64,000 nucleotides of DNA, taken from Pelagicoccus sp. SDUM812005 (GTDB taxonomy: Bacteria > Verrucomicrobiota > Verrucomicrobiia > Opitutales > Opitutaceae). The stretch covers positions 558,001 through 622,000 of the forward strand of contig NZ_JARXIA010000001.1 in the NCBI RefSeq assembly GCF_031127875.1, given 5' to 3'. The notes beneath the pieces were generated by a model that saw only the letters and a list, made by a program, of their open reading frames with translations, ran no database searches and was not told the DNA's origin. Made by a program: the position numbers and the translations under genes. This document shows, piece after piece, positions 1-8,797 of the stretch (its first letter is position 1; each line of letters opens with the position of its first letter).

Positions 1-386
1 GGCTCCCGGCTAGGGTTGTCCCAGTGGGAGAAGACCAGCGAGAGGATGGAGAAGACGCAGGCGAAGCCGGAGGTGAAGACGCCGAGGAGGCTGACGCGGA
101 AGGCGGGTCCGACGAAGATGTAGATGGCGATGGCGGACCAGACCATGAACTGGACCAGTTCGAACTGGTTGGAGAGGGGGCAACCTCCGTATTGGAGTCC
201 GCGGGCGTAGAGGCCGATGGTTTGCAGGATCCAGCCGAAGGTGACAAGTCCGAGGATGTAGGGCCGCCCGGTTTTGCGGCGGAGCTTGAGGGCGGAGTAG
301 CTGCCGAGAACGAAGGTCGACGCGAAAACGACGGTTGCGACCCAGATCCATTGCTTATCGGCGAGGCCGAATAGGATGTTGTTCAT
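1..386 (-). CDS. CcsA/HemX-like cytochrome c assembly membrane protein, C-terminus cut by window edge
   Basis: The minus-strand frame is open from the ATG at 386 to the window edge and encodes the first 128 or so residues. Reading it directly gives at least three hydrophobic segments (about residues 14-33, 44-60 and 82-105) and the short motif GCPLSNQFELVQF, typical of the N-terminal half of the CcsA/CcmC/HemX cytochrome c assembly family. Such proteins move or present haem for c-type cytochrome maturation, which fits the 16 predicted c-haems encoded at 9638-14415. The gene is 85 bp downstream of apaG on the same strand and may be read from the thiazole operon. The haem-binding WxWD-like region, if present, lies outside the window, so CcsA and HemX cannot be separated here. 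Confidence 0.75.
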   Translation of the reverse strand, partial: MNNILFGLADKQWIWVATVVFASTFVLGSYSALKLRRKTGRPYILGLVTFGWILQTIGLYARGLQYGGCPLSNQFELVQFMVWSAIAIYIFVGPAFRVSLLGVFTSGFACVFSILSLVFSHWDNPSRE

Positions 387-471
387 AGTTTCGGTGGAAG
401 GTGTTTGGCGGCGGAGGGTCGATCTTCGGAGAGCGAATCAGGAGGTCAAGCGGTTCCCGCTCGCGGCCGGT

Positions 472-864
472 TCAGGTGGCGTCCGGTATGGTGAGGTCGA
501 AAGGCGGTATGAGGCAGTGGATCTTGTGGCCGTACTCGTCCTGGCCATGGAAGCTGCCGCGGGCGGTGGCGTTGCAGGAGCCGATGTGGAAGCTGTTGTA
601 GGAGAAGTGTTCGCCCGGCACGAGCTCCGGTTCTTCGCCAACGATCTTGTCGCCTTCGACCACGAGGGTTTCACCCAGCTCGTCGTGGATGATCCACTTG
701 CGTCCGAGCAGGGTGACGGTGCGGTCGGAGTTGTTTTCGATGGTGATGAAGTAGATGAAGACGTGCGGCGTTTCCGGCGGCACGTTGGGGCCGCCGTATT
801 GGTAGCGGAGGTCGTCGAGGCGTACGACGAGGCCGTCGAGTTCTTCGGAGGGGCTGCTTTGCAT
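472..864 (-). CDS. apaG: ApaG family protein
   Basis: A 130-residue protein matching ApaG over its full length. It has the beta-sandwich core with the conserved stretch around VEGDKIVGEEPELVPGE and the glycine-rich SFHG segment, and the usual family size of about 125 residues. ApaG is often annotated as a Co2+/Mg2+ efflux-associated protein, but its biochemical role is poorly established, so no reaction is assigned. The start lies 3 bp from the thiS stop, which implies translation from the same mRNA as the thiazole genes. A link to thiamine synthesis is not known; the arrangement may be only co-transcription. Confidence 0.9.
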   Translation of the reverse strand: MQSSPSEELDGLVVRLDDLRYQYGGPNVPPETPHVFIYFITIENNSDRTVTLLGRKWIIHDELGETLVVEGDKIVGEEPELVPGEHFSYNSFHIGSCNATARGSFHGQDEYGHKIHCLIPPFDLTIPDAT

Positions 865-867
865 GGG

Positions 868-1068
868 TCAGCCTCCGGCTACGATCTTAACGATTTCGAG
901 GGTGTCGCCGTCTTCGAGGACCACGTCGGCGGTTTCGCTGGGAGAGAGGGCTTGTTTGTTTCGCTCCACGATGACGAGGCCGACCGTGAGGTTGATGGAT
1001 TCGAGGAAGGCGGGCAGCGGGGTGCCGGGCTCGAGGTCGAATTTTTTTCCGTTGGCGGTGATGGTCAT
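868..1068 (-). CDS. thiS: Thiamine biosynthesis sulfur carrier protein ThiS
   Basis: A 66-residue ubiquitin-fold protein ending in Gly-Gly, the C-terminus that is adenylated and then thiocarboxylated to deliver sulfur to ThiG. The start MTITANGKKF and the end VKIVAGG match the family, and the length is normal. It sits 37 bp after thiH and 3 bp before apaG. ThiF, the adenylating enzyme, is not in this window and must be encoded elsewhere or be replaced by a MoeB-type protein. Confidence 0.95.
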   Translation of the reverse strand: MTITANGKKFDLEPGTPLPAFLESINLTVGLVIVERNKQALSPSETADVVLEDGDTLEIVKIVAGG

Positions 1069-1105
1069 GGGAAGGATGTAGCGAAAGGTTTTGCGGGCGC
1101 GGGAT

Positions 1106-2254
1106 CTAGGCTTGGATGAGCGATTGGTCGAAGTCTTTCCAGACGGGTTCGTAGCCGAGTCGCGCGAGCACGGCGGCGACTTCCTTTGGGGAACGTTCGT
1201 CGGCGATGTGGAATTGCTCGCCCTCTTGCTTGCGGGTTTGCTGGAAGGTGGACTCGTCGAAGCTGCTGTAGCCGCCCGGCTCGGTGGAGGATCCGGCGGA
1301 CATGGTGGTGATGCCGATGGGGGCGAGGCCGTCGCGCAAGGTTGCGGGTTCGCGGGTGGAGAGGGTGATGCCGACGTGCGGCAGGAAGATGCGCAGGGCG
1401 GTGATGAGCTGCACGAAGTGGTGGTCCTTGAGGAACTCGACCTGCTCGAACTCGCCTTTTGCCGGGCGCATGCGGGGCATGGATACGTTTAGCTGGGCCT
1501 TCCAGCAAACTTGGAGCAGGTGCTCCGCGTGGGAGGCGAGGGCGAGGGCTTCCTTGTGCCAGTCGTGCAAGCCGAAGAGGGCTCCGATGCCGAGGCGGCG
1601 GAAGCCGGCGTCGTAGGCGCGTTCGGGCGTGTCCATGCGCCAGTGGAAGTGCTTTTTAGGTCCGGCGGTGTGGAGGGCTCGGTAGGTTTCCTCGTCGTAG
1701 GTTTCCTGATACACGAGCAGGGCTTCGCATCCGGCGGCGACGAGAGGCTGGTAGCGTTCGGACTCCAGTGGGCCGAGCTCGAGAGCGATGCTCGGGAAGA
1801 ACTTGGAAAGGCGACGGACGCATTCCTCTACGTATCCGTTGGATACATACTTGGGGTGTTCGCCGGCGACGAGGAGGATGGAGCGGAAGCCTTGCTTGTG
1901 CAGGATGCGTGCTTCGGCTTCCATGGTGTCGAGGTCGAGGGTGATGCGTGGGATGTCGTTGTGGCGGGAGAAGCCGCAGTACTTGCAGACGTTGACGCAC
2001 TCGTTGGAGAGGTAGAGCGGTGCGAACATGCGCATGGTTTTGCCGAAGTGCTTTTGGGTGATCTGCTGCGAAAGGCGGCAAAGGGGCTCGAGGTAGGCTT
2101 CGGCGGCGGGCGAGAGCAGGGCGGCGAAGTCGTTGAGGGTACGGGCTCGGCCTTGGGCGAGGATGCGTTCGACGGTCTGGCTAGAAGCGGTAGCGGCGAC
2201 GTCGAGCGGGCGGTCGAGATCAAGCGTTTGGAACTTTTGCGAAAAGGTTGGCAT
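1106..2254 (-). CDS. thiH: 2-iminoacetate synthase ThiH (tyrosine lyase)
   Basis: A radical SAM enzyme that cleaves tyrosine to 2-iminoacetate (dehydroglycine) and p-cresol for thiazole formation by ThiG. The iron-sulfur motif CVNVCKYC has the CxxxCxxC spacing and is followed by GF. The C-terminal block with the MSAGSSTEPGGYS segment is typical of ThiH. The ATG at 2254 gives 382 residues, the usual size. A GTG further upstream at 2287 would add 11 residues with no family support. It is 49 bp downstream of thiG. Having ThiH rather than the oxidase ThiO means dehydroglycine is made without oxygen, usable under low oxygen. Confidence 0.95.
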   Translation of the reverse strand: MPTFSQKFQTLDLDRPLDVAATASSQTVERILAQGRARTLNDFAALLSPAAEAYLEPLCRLSQQITQKHFGKTMRMFAPLYLSNECVNVCKYCGFSRHNDIPRITLDLDTMEAEARILHKQGFRSILLVAGEHPKYVSNGYVEECVRRLSKFFPSIALELGPLESERYQPLVAAGCEALLVYQETYDEETYRALHTAGPKKHFHWRMDTPERAYDAGFRRLGIGALFGLHDWHKEALALASHAEHLLQVCWKAQLNVSMPRMRPAKGEFEQVEFLKDHHFVQLITALRIFLPHVGITLSTREPATLRDGLAPIGITTMSAGSSTEPGGYSSFDESTFQQTRKQEGEQFHIADERSPKEVAAVLARLGYEPVWKDFDQSLIQA

Positions 2255-2303
2255 GGCGGCAGTTTGCGGCTGGAGGCCGCTTCCCACTCAGTGGGCTTAG
2301 GCG

Positions 2304-3098
2304 TTACGCGTTCAGGAAAGTTGTGAGCGGACTGGAGGCCTGGGCCTTGCTGGAGATGGCTCCGAGACCGATCTCGTATGCTTCGCGGCCGGCTTCGGTG
2401 GCTTTGGCGAAAGCCCGGGCCATGGCGGCGGGATCGGGGGCGATGGCGATGGCGGTATTGACCAGTACGGCGTCGGCTCCCATTTCCATGGCGGCGGCGG
2501 CGTGGGAAGGGGCGCCGATGCCGGCGTCGACCACGACGGGGACGCGGGCTTGTTCGATGATGATTTCGATTTGGGCGCGGGTTTCGATGCCGCGGTTGGA
2601 GCCGATGGGGGCGCCGAGGGGCATGACCGTGGCGCAGCCAACGTCTTGCAGGCGGAGGGCGAGAACAGGGTCGGCGTTGATGTAAGGCAGGACGGTGAAG
2701 CCTTCCTTGACGAGGATTTCGGCGGCCGCGAGGGTTTCGATGGGATCTGGCAGGAGGTAGTTGGGGTCGGGATGGATCTCCAGCTTGACCCATTTGGGGA
2801 GTCCGGCGGCGGCGGCCAGGCGGGCGATGCGCACGGCTTCTTCGGCGTTCATGGCGCCGGAGGTGTTGGGGAGGATGAGGTAGCGGTCGGACTCGAGGTA
2901 GTCGAGAATGTTGGCGAAGGGGTCGGAGTCGCCGGAAAGGTTGGCTCGCTTGAGGGCGACGGTGACGAGCTGGGAGCCGGATGCGGCTGCTGCGTCGCGC
3001 ATGGCTACGTTGCTGCTGAATTTGCCGGTGCCGACAAATAGGCGAGAGCTAAACTCGCGATCTCCGATTTTCAGTGGCTGTGTGTTTTGCTGCGTCAT
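2304..3098 (-). CDS. thiG: Thiazole synthase ThiG
   Basis: A 264-residue TIM-barrel enzyme that joins 1-deoxy-xylulose 5-phosphate, dehydroglycine and ThiS thiocarboxylate to form the thiazole phosphate of thiamine. Recognisable pieces are GTGKF near the start, the VALKR segment with the Schiff-base lysine region, [15 protein letters not shown] and [10 protein letters not shown], all in family order. The ATG at 3098 gives the normal length; the longer open frame upstream to 3551 has no matching content. It is first in the thi operon. I looked for a TPP riboswitch in 3099-3300 and saw neither the CTGAGA nor the ACCTGATC-type core. Confidence 0.95.
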   Translation of the reverse strand: MTQQNTQPLKIGDREFSSRLFVGTGKFSSNVAMRDAAAASGSQLVTVALKRANLSGDSDPFANILDYLESDRYLILPNTSGAMNAEEAVRIARLAAAAGLPKWVKLEIHPDPNYLLPDPIETLAAAEILVKEGFTVLPYINADPVLALRLQDVGCATVMPLGAPIGSNRGIETRAQIEIIIEQARVPVVVDAGIGAPSHAAAAMEMGADAVLVNTAIAIAPDPAAMARAFAKATEAGREAYEIGLGAISSKAQASSPLTTFLNA

Positions 3099-3300
3099 GC
3101 TTGGGAAGCGGGGAATTTCAGCGTGGCGCGGCGGGAGATCAATAGGAAAAGGGAATTTGGGAGGGGAGACTTTAGCGCGGGGCGGGCGTGGCCGGCGCGG
3201 GACGGCAGAGGAGAGTTTTATTAATCGCCGGCTTGAATGGAATGCATGGAGCGGAAGGTTTTGGCTTGAGGGGGCGGATGGGGGTCGCGAGATAGGGGGC

Positions 3301-4743
3301 ATGGCGAAACGCGCGTTGCTCGTAGTAAAGGATGTATCAGGTGTGGTGGCTTTGGCAGAGAGGCTTGTGGCGGAGTTTGGCTTCGAGCTATTGGCGAATG
3401 CGATCGCGGGGGAGGCCTTGCAGGGAAAGGGGATCGCTTTCGAGGCGCTGGAAGACGGCGCGGCGGCGGATTTGCTCTCGGACCGGGAGCAGGGCGTTTC
3501 CTTGGTGGTGGCCAACTTCGTGGACGTGGAGTCGGCGGGCCGTTCCTTCATGTCGTGGAAGTCGGCCTTGTCGGCTTTCGACAGGGGAATCGTGGATACG
3601 ATCCGCGCTGCGGCCTGGGCGGTGGAGCGGGTTGCGGTTTTGGGAAACCCGAGCGACTACGACGCAGCCTTGGAGGAGTTGCGGGCGAACGGCGGAAAGC
3701 TGCGGCAAGCGTTTCGCATGCAGCGGGCTACGGCGGCGCTGCGGGCGGCGAGCGAGTTCGATTTCGCGGTGGCGCAATACTTGGAGGTGCAGGGGGCGGA
3801 CGCTCCGGATATGGGGGCATTGAGCGGCTATTCCAAGGCGATGCGCTTTGCGTGGCCTCGTGCCCAATTGCTGGATACGGGTGAAAACGGACATCAGTTG
3901 GCGGCGCTTTACGGTAGCTTTTTCGAGCATTTCAAGCAGGTGGCTGGGGGGAAGCTGAGCTATGCCGCGGTTTTGACGGTGTCGCGAGCGGCCTATTTGA
4001 TCGGCGAATTCGAAAAGCCGGCGGTCGCGTTGCTGCGCAACGGCAAGATCGTGGCGGCTTGTTTGGGCGAAGAGCTGGGCGACTGTTTGGCCCAGGCGCT
4101 GGAACACGAAGACCTGGAGGGATCGTGGCTGGTGGTGAACGGGAGCGTGGGCGTCGAGAATTTGCGGCGGGCGGCGCGCGGAGGGGTGGCTGGCGTTTTG
4201 GCTCCGGACTATTCTGAGGCGGAGTTGGCTGTCTTCGAGGACGACTCTGCAGTGACGGCCTTGGCTTCCCTTTCCGGGATGGGCTACGAGGCTCTGCAGG
4301 AAGTCCGCAGCGTGGTCGGGGGCGTTCTGGTGCAGGACAAGGATCGGGTGGCGGTCAATCCGATGGAGTGGACGGTGCTGAGCTTGGCCCAACCGCTGGT
4401 GGAAGATTGGGAGTCGCTGATGTTTGGGGCGAAGGTGGTGCGGCACGCCGACTCGGCGGCTTTGGCTATCGTCTCGGGCGAGCGGCTGATTTCCTTGGAG
4501 GCGGGGCGTTACGCGCCGAAGATCGCTTGGAATGCGGTGGAGGAAAGCGGTATTGGCTTGGCGAATACGGTGGCGGTTTTCGATGTTCCCGAAGTGGAGC
4601 CGGAGTGTTTGAGCCGTATGAAGCGGCATGGCGTGCGAGCGGCGCTGCTGCCGCTCGGCGGGAACGAGCAGGCCTTGCGTGAAGCGGCCAACGAATGCGG
4701 GCTGGTCCTGCTCGGGATGAGCAAGGGGATGAGGCGGCTCTAG
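3301..4743 (+). CDS. Divergent PurH-like protein lacking catalytic motifs
   Basis: A 480-residue protein that follows the PurH order, an N-terminal MGS-like (IMP cyclohydrolase) fold then an AICAR transformylase fold. Alignable landmarks are MIRAAA-like DTIRAAA, DPADYD-like [18 protein letters not shown]-like [17 protein letters not shown]-like [11 protein letters not shown], and LFAWKVVKH-like [15 protein letters not shown]. The functional positions are gone. The GRVKTLHPK loop of the cyclohydrolase is missing, the transformylase Lys-His (VKHTNPCG) is replaced by LRNGKIVA, and the GAGQxSRVDS block is LEAGRYAPK. It is slightly shorter than PurH (about 510-530). The frame is intact with normal base composition, so it looks like a maintained paralogue and not a decayed gene. 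I expect a genuine purH elsewhere. The ATG at 3301 is chosen because homology begins there. Confidence 0.7.
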   Translation: MAKRALLVVKDVSGVVALAERLVAEFGFELLANAIAGEALQGKGIAFEALEDGAAADLLSDREQGVSLVVANFVDVESAGRSFMSWKSALSAFDRGIVDTIRAAAWAVERVAVLGNPSDYDAALEELRANGGKLRQAFRMQRATAALRAASEFDFAVAQYLEVQGADAPDMGALSGYSKAMRFAWPRAQLLDTGENGHQLAALYGSFFEHFKQVAGGKLSYAAVLTVSRAAYLIGEFEKPAVALLRNGKIVAACLGEELGDCLAQALEHEDLEGSWLVVNGSVGVENLRRAARGGVAGVLAPDYSEAELAVFEDDSAVTALASLSGMGYEALQEVRSVVGGVLVQDKDRVAVNPMEWTVLSLAQPLVEDWESLMFGAKVVRHADSAALAIVSGERLISLEAGRYAPKIAWNAVEESGIGLANTVAVFDVPEVEPECLSRMKRHGVRAALLPLGGNEQALREAANECGLVLLGMSKGMRRL

Positions 4744-4876
4744 GAACGAGTGTGGCGCTCCAGATTACGTTTTTTTGAAAACAATGACTGCTTTGTAATT
4801 ATTTTGAGGGGAATGGCTTAATCTTAGTGGCCGATAGTTGGGACGAACTCAGGTAATACAAGACTCCCACTAAGCT

Positions 4877-5296
4877 ATGGACGCAATTACAGCATTCTCT
4901 TCCGGCGGGCAAATGCCCCGACCGCAAGGTGTTTCATTAACAGACGAACAAAAGTCTCAAGCCATGGAGATTGTCTCTCGGTATGATCCGGAGACGATGA
5001 CAGCGGAAAGCCGGGAGGAGATGCGCAGCGAACTGCAGGAGGCAGGTATCGGCCGGGGGAAGGATTTGGGAGATATCATGGTCGATCAAGGTTTCGAGGT
5101 GAAGCGGCCGTCGGGCAAAGGGCCTGGAGGGCCTCCTCCTCCGCAGGGCGGAAGCGAAGAGGACGAGGAAATCGCTGCCTTTGTCGAGAAATACGAATCT
5201 GGCGAGCTCAGCTCGGAAGACATCGCTGCGCTGATGGAGTTGCTGCGGGATCGTGGCGAATCGGGATCGGGCGTCCTGATGGACGAACAGGCGTAG
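4877..5296 (+). CDS. Small acidic hypothetical protein
   Basis: A 139-residue protein without signal peptide or membrane segment. It contains two predicted helical stretches, one around residues 20-55 (LTDEQKSQAMEIVSRYDPETM onward split by acidic turns) and one near the C-terminus with ELSSEDIAALMELL. They are separated by a Gly/Pro-rich linker at about residues 75-92 (GKGPGGPPPPQGG). The helix-acidic-loop-helix pattern faintly resembles calcium-binding EF-hand-like proteins, but I see no full 12-residue loop. A T-rich stretch at 4771-4803 upstream could hold its promoter. It is monocistronic, convergent with the GPP34 gene. Function unknown. Confidence 0.65.
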   Translation: MDAITAFSSGGQMPRPQGVSLTDEQKSQAMEIVSRYDPETMTAESREEMRSELQEAGIGRGKDLGDIMVDQGFEVKRPSGKGPGGPPPPQGGSEEDEEIAAFVEKYESGELSSEDIAALMELLRDRGESGSGVLMDEQA

Positions 5297-5332
5297 TCGT
5301 CTGTATTTGCGCGGTCTGGGGCTGCCGTCGCT

Positions 5333-5998
5333 CTAGGATGTTACGGCAGCGGTTACGAGCACGGTTATGGTGATGAGGGCTACTTGAATCGCTTCGATCA
5401 CTTCGCGCGTGGCGCGACCTAGGGCTTCGCCTTCGGCGATCTGCTTGATGCGGTCGCGTTGCAGCTTGAGGCGCTTGCGACCGAATAGGGGTACGAGCAG
5501 CTGACCGGCGTGGGCGAAGGAAACGAGCAGGGCGTCGCGGCTGTCCAGATCCTTGCTGGGAGCGAAGATGGCTTTCTCGAGGCGGGCGATGATTTGACGT
5601 TCCGGCTCGCCGTTGAGTTCGGGATAGGTGGTGCGGTTGAAGACCAGCAAGAACCTTCCCTCCTCCTTTCGGAGGATGCCGCGATCGCAAAGGCTTTGGG
5701 CGGCCTTGTGGTGGATCTTTTTGATGGAGGCGAAGCGTTGGACCCAGGTCTGCAGGCGGGCGCGGCGTTTTGCGTTCGCGAGCTTCGCGATGCATTCGTC
5801 GAGAAGGGGATCGCCGGTCGACCGGGCGTCGAGGAGTTCGACCCACTTTTTCTTGTCGGTAGAGAGGGCGATCCTGTTTTTGAGGGCGAGCTCGGCAGCG
5901 AGCGCCCCGGCGAGAACCTGAGCGAGGAATTCGATGGAAACGGTGCCTTTGTCGTCGCGGAGGGCAAGGAGGGTGATTTCTTGGTAGAGGCGCAGCAT
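5333..5998 (-). CDS. GPP34 (GOLPH3/Vps74-like) domain protein
   Basis: A 221-residue protein with the GPP34 fold signature: LYQEITLLALRDDKGTV at the start, then a GALAAELALKNRI segment, then LLDECIAKLANAKR. In eukaryotes GOLPH3/Vps74 binds phosphatidylinositol 4-phosphate and retains glycosyltransferases in the Golgi. Bacterial homologues are best known in actinobacteria and some other phyla and have no settled role. A hydrophobic C-terminal stretch (last 18 residues, VALITITVLVTAAVTS) might anchor it to the membrane. It stands alone between two convergently or divergently read neighbours. The family call is firm; the function is open. Confidence 0.85.
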   Translation of the reverse strand: MLRLYQEITLLALRDDKGTVSIEFLAQVLAGALAAELALKNRIALSTDKKKWVELLDARSTGDPLLDECIAKLANAKRRARLQTWVQRFASIKKIHHKAAQSLCDRGILRKEEGRFLLVFNRTTYPELNGEPERQIIARLEKAIFAPSKDLDSRDALLVSFAHAGQLLVPLFGRKRLKLQRDRIKQIAEGEALGRATREVIEAIQVALITITVLVTAAVTS

Positions 5999-6163
5999 GG
6001 CTGGAGAAAGGGTGAAGCGTGAATTGGGCGGTATCGTAGCGCAGGCGTGTTACGCGAATGTTACCCGTTCGAGGCAGTGCGGGTTGCGGGTTTTTGTTCG
6101 GGGAATTGAGGGAGCTTGAGCTTGCGGGTTGCTATTGGAAAGGGAATCTCTTGAGTTTGCGGC

Positions 6164-7537
6164 ATGTTTGACGCGATTGAAAAACTGAAGGAATACATTG
6201 GATATCAGAGCGTTTCTGCGGATTCGGCCTACAAGGAAGGCATGGGGCAGACGCGTGATTTCGTGGCCAAGATGCTTGGCGACTTGGGACTCAGTGTTGA
6301 GATCGTGAATACCAAGAAGCATCCGATCGTGATGGCGCGTCGCACGGGCGATCCGTCGTGGCCCCATGTGGTCATTTACGGGCACTACGACGTGCAGCCG
6401 GTGGATCCGATCGAGCTCTGGGAGACGAAGCCCTTCGAGGCGACGATCAAGGGGGATCGCATCTATGGGCGCGGCGCGGCGGACAACAAGGGGCCGCAGA
6501 TGGCCCACATCGCGGCGGTAGCGGAGCTGCTGGAGGAGAATCCGGACTTGCCGCTGAGGATTACCTTTTTGATCGAAGGCGAGGAGGAGGTCGGCAGTCC
6601 GAGCTTGTTGCCGTTGCTGGAGGAGCGGAAGGAGGAGCTGAGCGAAGCGGATTTCGTTTTGCTCTCCGACACTTTGAGCCCGAGCGCCGATCAGATCGCG
6701 GTGACGGTGGGCTTGCGCGGGATCGTGGACATGGAGGTCGAGCTGGTGGGGCCGAAGTCGGACCTGCACTCGGGCTTGCATGGCGGGGCGGTGTACAATC
6801 CCTTGCAGGCGATGGCGGAGATTTGCGCCTCGTTGCATACGCCGGACAATCGCGTGAACGTGCCTGGCTTCTACGATGACGTGACGGAGGTCGAAGCGTG
6901 GGAGCGCGAGGAATTGAAGGAATTGGGCGCGGACATGGACGCCTACGCCGCGAGCGTGGGAGTCGAGGCGCTGCATCCGATCGCTGGATACACGCCTTTC
7001 GAGGCGATTCGCTATATGCCGACGCTGGAGTTCAATGGACTTTGGGGCGGATACACGGGCGAAGGCAGCAAGACCATCGTGCCGTCCAAGGCTTCGGTGA
7101 AGATCACCTGTCGTCTGGTGGGGAACATGAAACCGGACGTGGTAGGCAAGCAGGTGGCGGACGCGATTTTGTCGCGCGTGCCGAAGGGCCTGAAGGCGAA
7201 GGTAAAGATGGGGCACAAGGGGGCACCGTATTTGGTGGTGCCGCCGGATCGTCCCAATACGCCAGCCGGGCAAAGCGAGGTTCTGGCGAAGGCTTATCGC
7301 GCCACGGAGTCGGCGGTAACGGAGGTTTTCGGGAAGAAGCCGCTGTTTCTGCGCGAGGGCGGTAGTATTCCGATCATCGCGGACGTAAAGCGGGTCACCG
7401 GCTTGGATTCGGTGATGATCGGCTTGTTCCTGCCTGAGGACAACCTGCATGCTCCGAACGAGAGCATGTCCCTGGAAGTATTGAGGAAGGGGATACGGGT
7501 ATCGAAGCGAGTGCTGAAGGAAGTCGCGGACGTTTGA
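6164..7537 (+). CDS. M20 family metallopeptidase (dipeptidase)
   Basis: A 457-residue zinc peptidase of the carnosinase/CNDP-like branch of family M20. The first metal ligand block is YGHYDVQP, the second GRGAADNKG, and the general base and bridging acids are in EGEEEVGS. A lid domain follows around DLHSGLHGG, and the second catalytic block near the end holds REGGSIP and LHAPNE. It lacks a signal peptide, so it acts in the cytoplasm on dipeptides or similar amides. Length is normal for the family. The gene is followed by a bidirectional hairpin shared with trxB. Confidence 0.92.
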   Translation: MFDAIEKLKEYIGYQSVSADSAYKEGMGQTRDFVAKMLGDLGLSVEIVNTKKHPIVMARRTGDPSWPHVVIYGHYDVQPVDPIELWETKPFEATIKGDRIYGRGAADNKGPQMAHIAAVAELLEENPDLPLRITFLIEGEEEVGSPSLLPLLEERKEELSEADFVLLSDTLSPSADQIAVTVGLRGIVDMEVELVGPKSDLHSGLHGGAVYNPLQAMAEICASLHTPDNRVNVPGFYDDVTEVEAWEREELKELGADMDAYAASVGVEALHPIAGYTPFEAIRYMPTLEFNGLWGGYTGEGSKTIVPSKASVKITCRLVGNMKPDVVGKQVADAILSRVPKGLKAKVKMGHKGAPYLVVPPDRPNTPAGQSEVLAKAYRATESAVTEVFGKKPLFLREGGSIPIIADVKRVTGLDSVMIGLFLPEDNLHAPNESMSLEVLRKGIRVSKRVLKEVADV

Positions 7538-7572
7538 CGGCTTCGCAGGATCGCTAGCCGCGACGAGTTTAC

Positions 7573-7610
7573 GAAAAAGCCGCGATCCTTTTCGGGGACG
7601 CGGCTCTTTT
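7573..7610. terminator. Bidirectional rho-independent terminator between the M20 gene and trxB
   Basis: The hairpin arms aagccgcg and cgcggct flank a loop of about 12 nt. A run of A precedes the left arm and a run of T follows the right arm, so it can stop transcription from both convergent genes. Confidence 0.85.
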
Positions 7611-7630
7611 GCTTAAAGAGGTTGTCGATA

Positions 7631-8569
7631 TTATTGCTCGGCGAGCCAGCGTTCCGCTTCGATGGCGGCCTGGCAGCCCATGCCTGCGGCGGTGATCGCC
7701 TGGCGGTAGACGTGGTCGGCGCAGTCGCCGGAAACGTAGACGCCGGGAATGTTGGTCTGCACTTGGCTGCCCAGCTTGGGCTTGAAGTAGCCTTCGTCGT
7801 CGGTTTCGAGCTCCTTGGCGAAGGGGCCGGTATTGGGAATGTGTCCGATGGCGATGAAGATCCCCTTGGCGTCGATGGAGCTGCTTTCGCCGCTCTTGCG
7901 GTTGGTGACCTTGACGGCGGTGGCGAAACCTTGTTCGTCGGCTACGACTTCGTCGACGACCGTATCCCATACCATCTCGATCTTCTCGTGGGCGAGGGTG
8001 CGTTCGGCCATGAGCTTGGAGGCGCGAAGCTCGTCGCGGCGGTGGATGAGGTAGACCTTGGAGGCGAAGCGGGTGAGGAAGAGGGCTTCCTCGCAGGCGG
8101 TGTCGCCGCCGCCGACTACGACCACGTCCATGTTGCGGTAGAAGGCGCCGTCGCAGGTGGCGCAGGTGGTGACTCCCTTGCCGCCGAACATTTCCTTTTC
8201 GCCGGGAACGCCGAGGAGGCGGGGCGAGGCTCCGGTCGAGATGATGACGGACTTGGCCTTGTACTCCTTGTCGCCCGCCTTGAGGGTGTAGGGCGACTGG
8301 GAGAAGTCGACGTCGTCGATGGTGGCCTGGCCGAAGCGGGTGCCGAAGCGCGTGGCTTGCTTGCGGAGGTTATCCATGAGCATGAACCCGTCGATGCCTT
8401 CGGGGAAGCCGGGGAAGTTTTCCACCTCGCTGGTTTGGGTGAGTTGGCCGCCCGGCAGGGTGCCTTCCAGAACCAGCGGGTTCAAGTTCGCTCGCGCGGT
8501 GTAGATGGCGGCGGTGAGACCCGAGCAACCAGTTCCGATGATGATGACGTTTTCTACTTCGGCAGACAT
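7631..8569 (-). CDS. trxB: Thioredoxin-disulfide reductase
   Basis: A 312-residue FAD/NADPH enzyme that reduces thioredoxin. The redox pair is in CATCDG (residues about 135-140), the NADPH site is [10 protein letters not shown], and the C-terminal FAD motif is [10 protein letters not shown]. The first FAD motif is GTGCSGL where most TrxB proteins have GSGPAGL; the GxGxxG glycines are kept. Size is normal and the ATG at 8569 fits the family N-terminus. It is monocistronic, ending at the shared terminator. Confidence 0.95.
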   Translation of the reverse strand: MSAEVENVIIIGTGCSGLTAAIYTARANLNPLVLEGTLPGGQLTQTSEVENFPGFPEGIDGFMLMDNLRKQATRFGTRFGQATIDDVDFSQSPYTLKAGDKEYKAKSVIISTGASPRLLGVPGEKEMFGGKGVTTCATCDGAFYRNMDVVVVGGGDTACEEALFLTRFASKVYLIHRRDELRASKLMAERTLAHEKIEMVWDTVVDEVVADEQGFATAVKVTNRKSGESSSIDAKGIFIAIGHIPNTGPFAKELETDDEGYFKPKLGSQVQTNIPGVYVSGDCADHVYRQAITAAGMGCQAAIEAERWLAEQ

Positions 8570-8797
8570 GAGTAATTTTCTAGAAAGTGATGAACGAAGG
8601 GAGAGCGGAAAGTCATGCAGGAAAGCGATCGAATCGGCTTTGGCAATGGGAGAATTGGCGATGGCGTGGATAGATCGTAGCCTTAAGCTGTTCTAATGGA
8701 GCCTTTGCATGGCCGATACCTTAGACCTTTCGGCTTGAATCGCACCTTGGTTGTTTTGGGATTGCGATCGATAGCGGTCCTTGGCGGTTTGGTGGGC

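Noticed and set aside
2908-3300. In-frame upstream extension of the PurH-like gene
   Set aside because: It overlaps the start of thiG on the other strand and no part resembles PurH; homology begins at the ATG at 3301.
3099-3300. TPP riboswitch before thiG
   Set aside because: The conserved aptamer core sequences were looked for on the minus strand and not seen.
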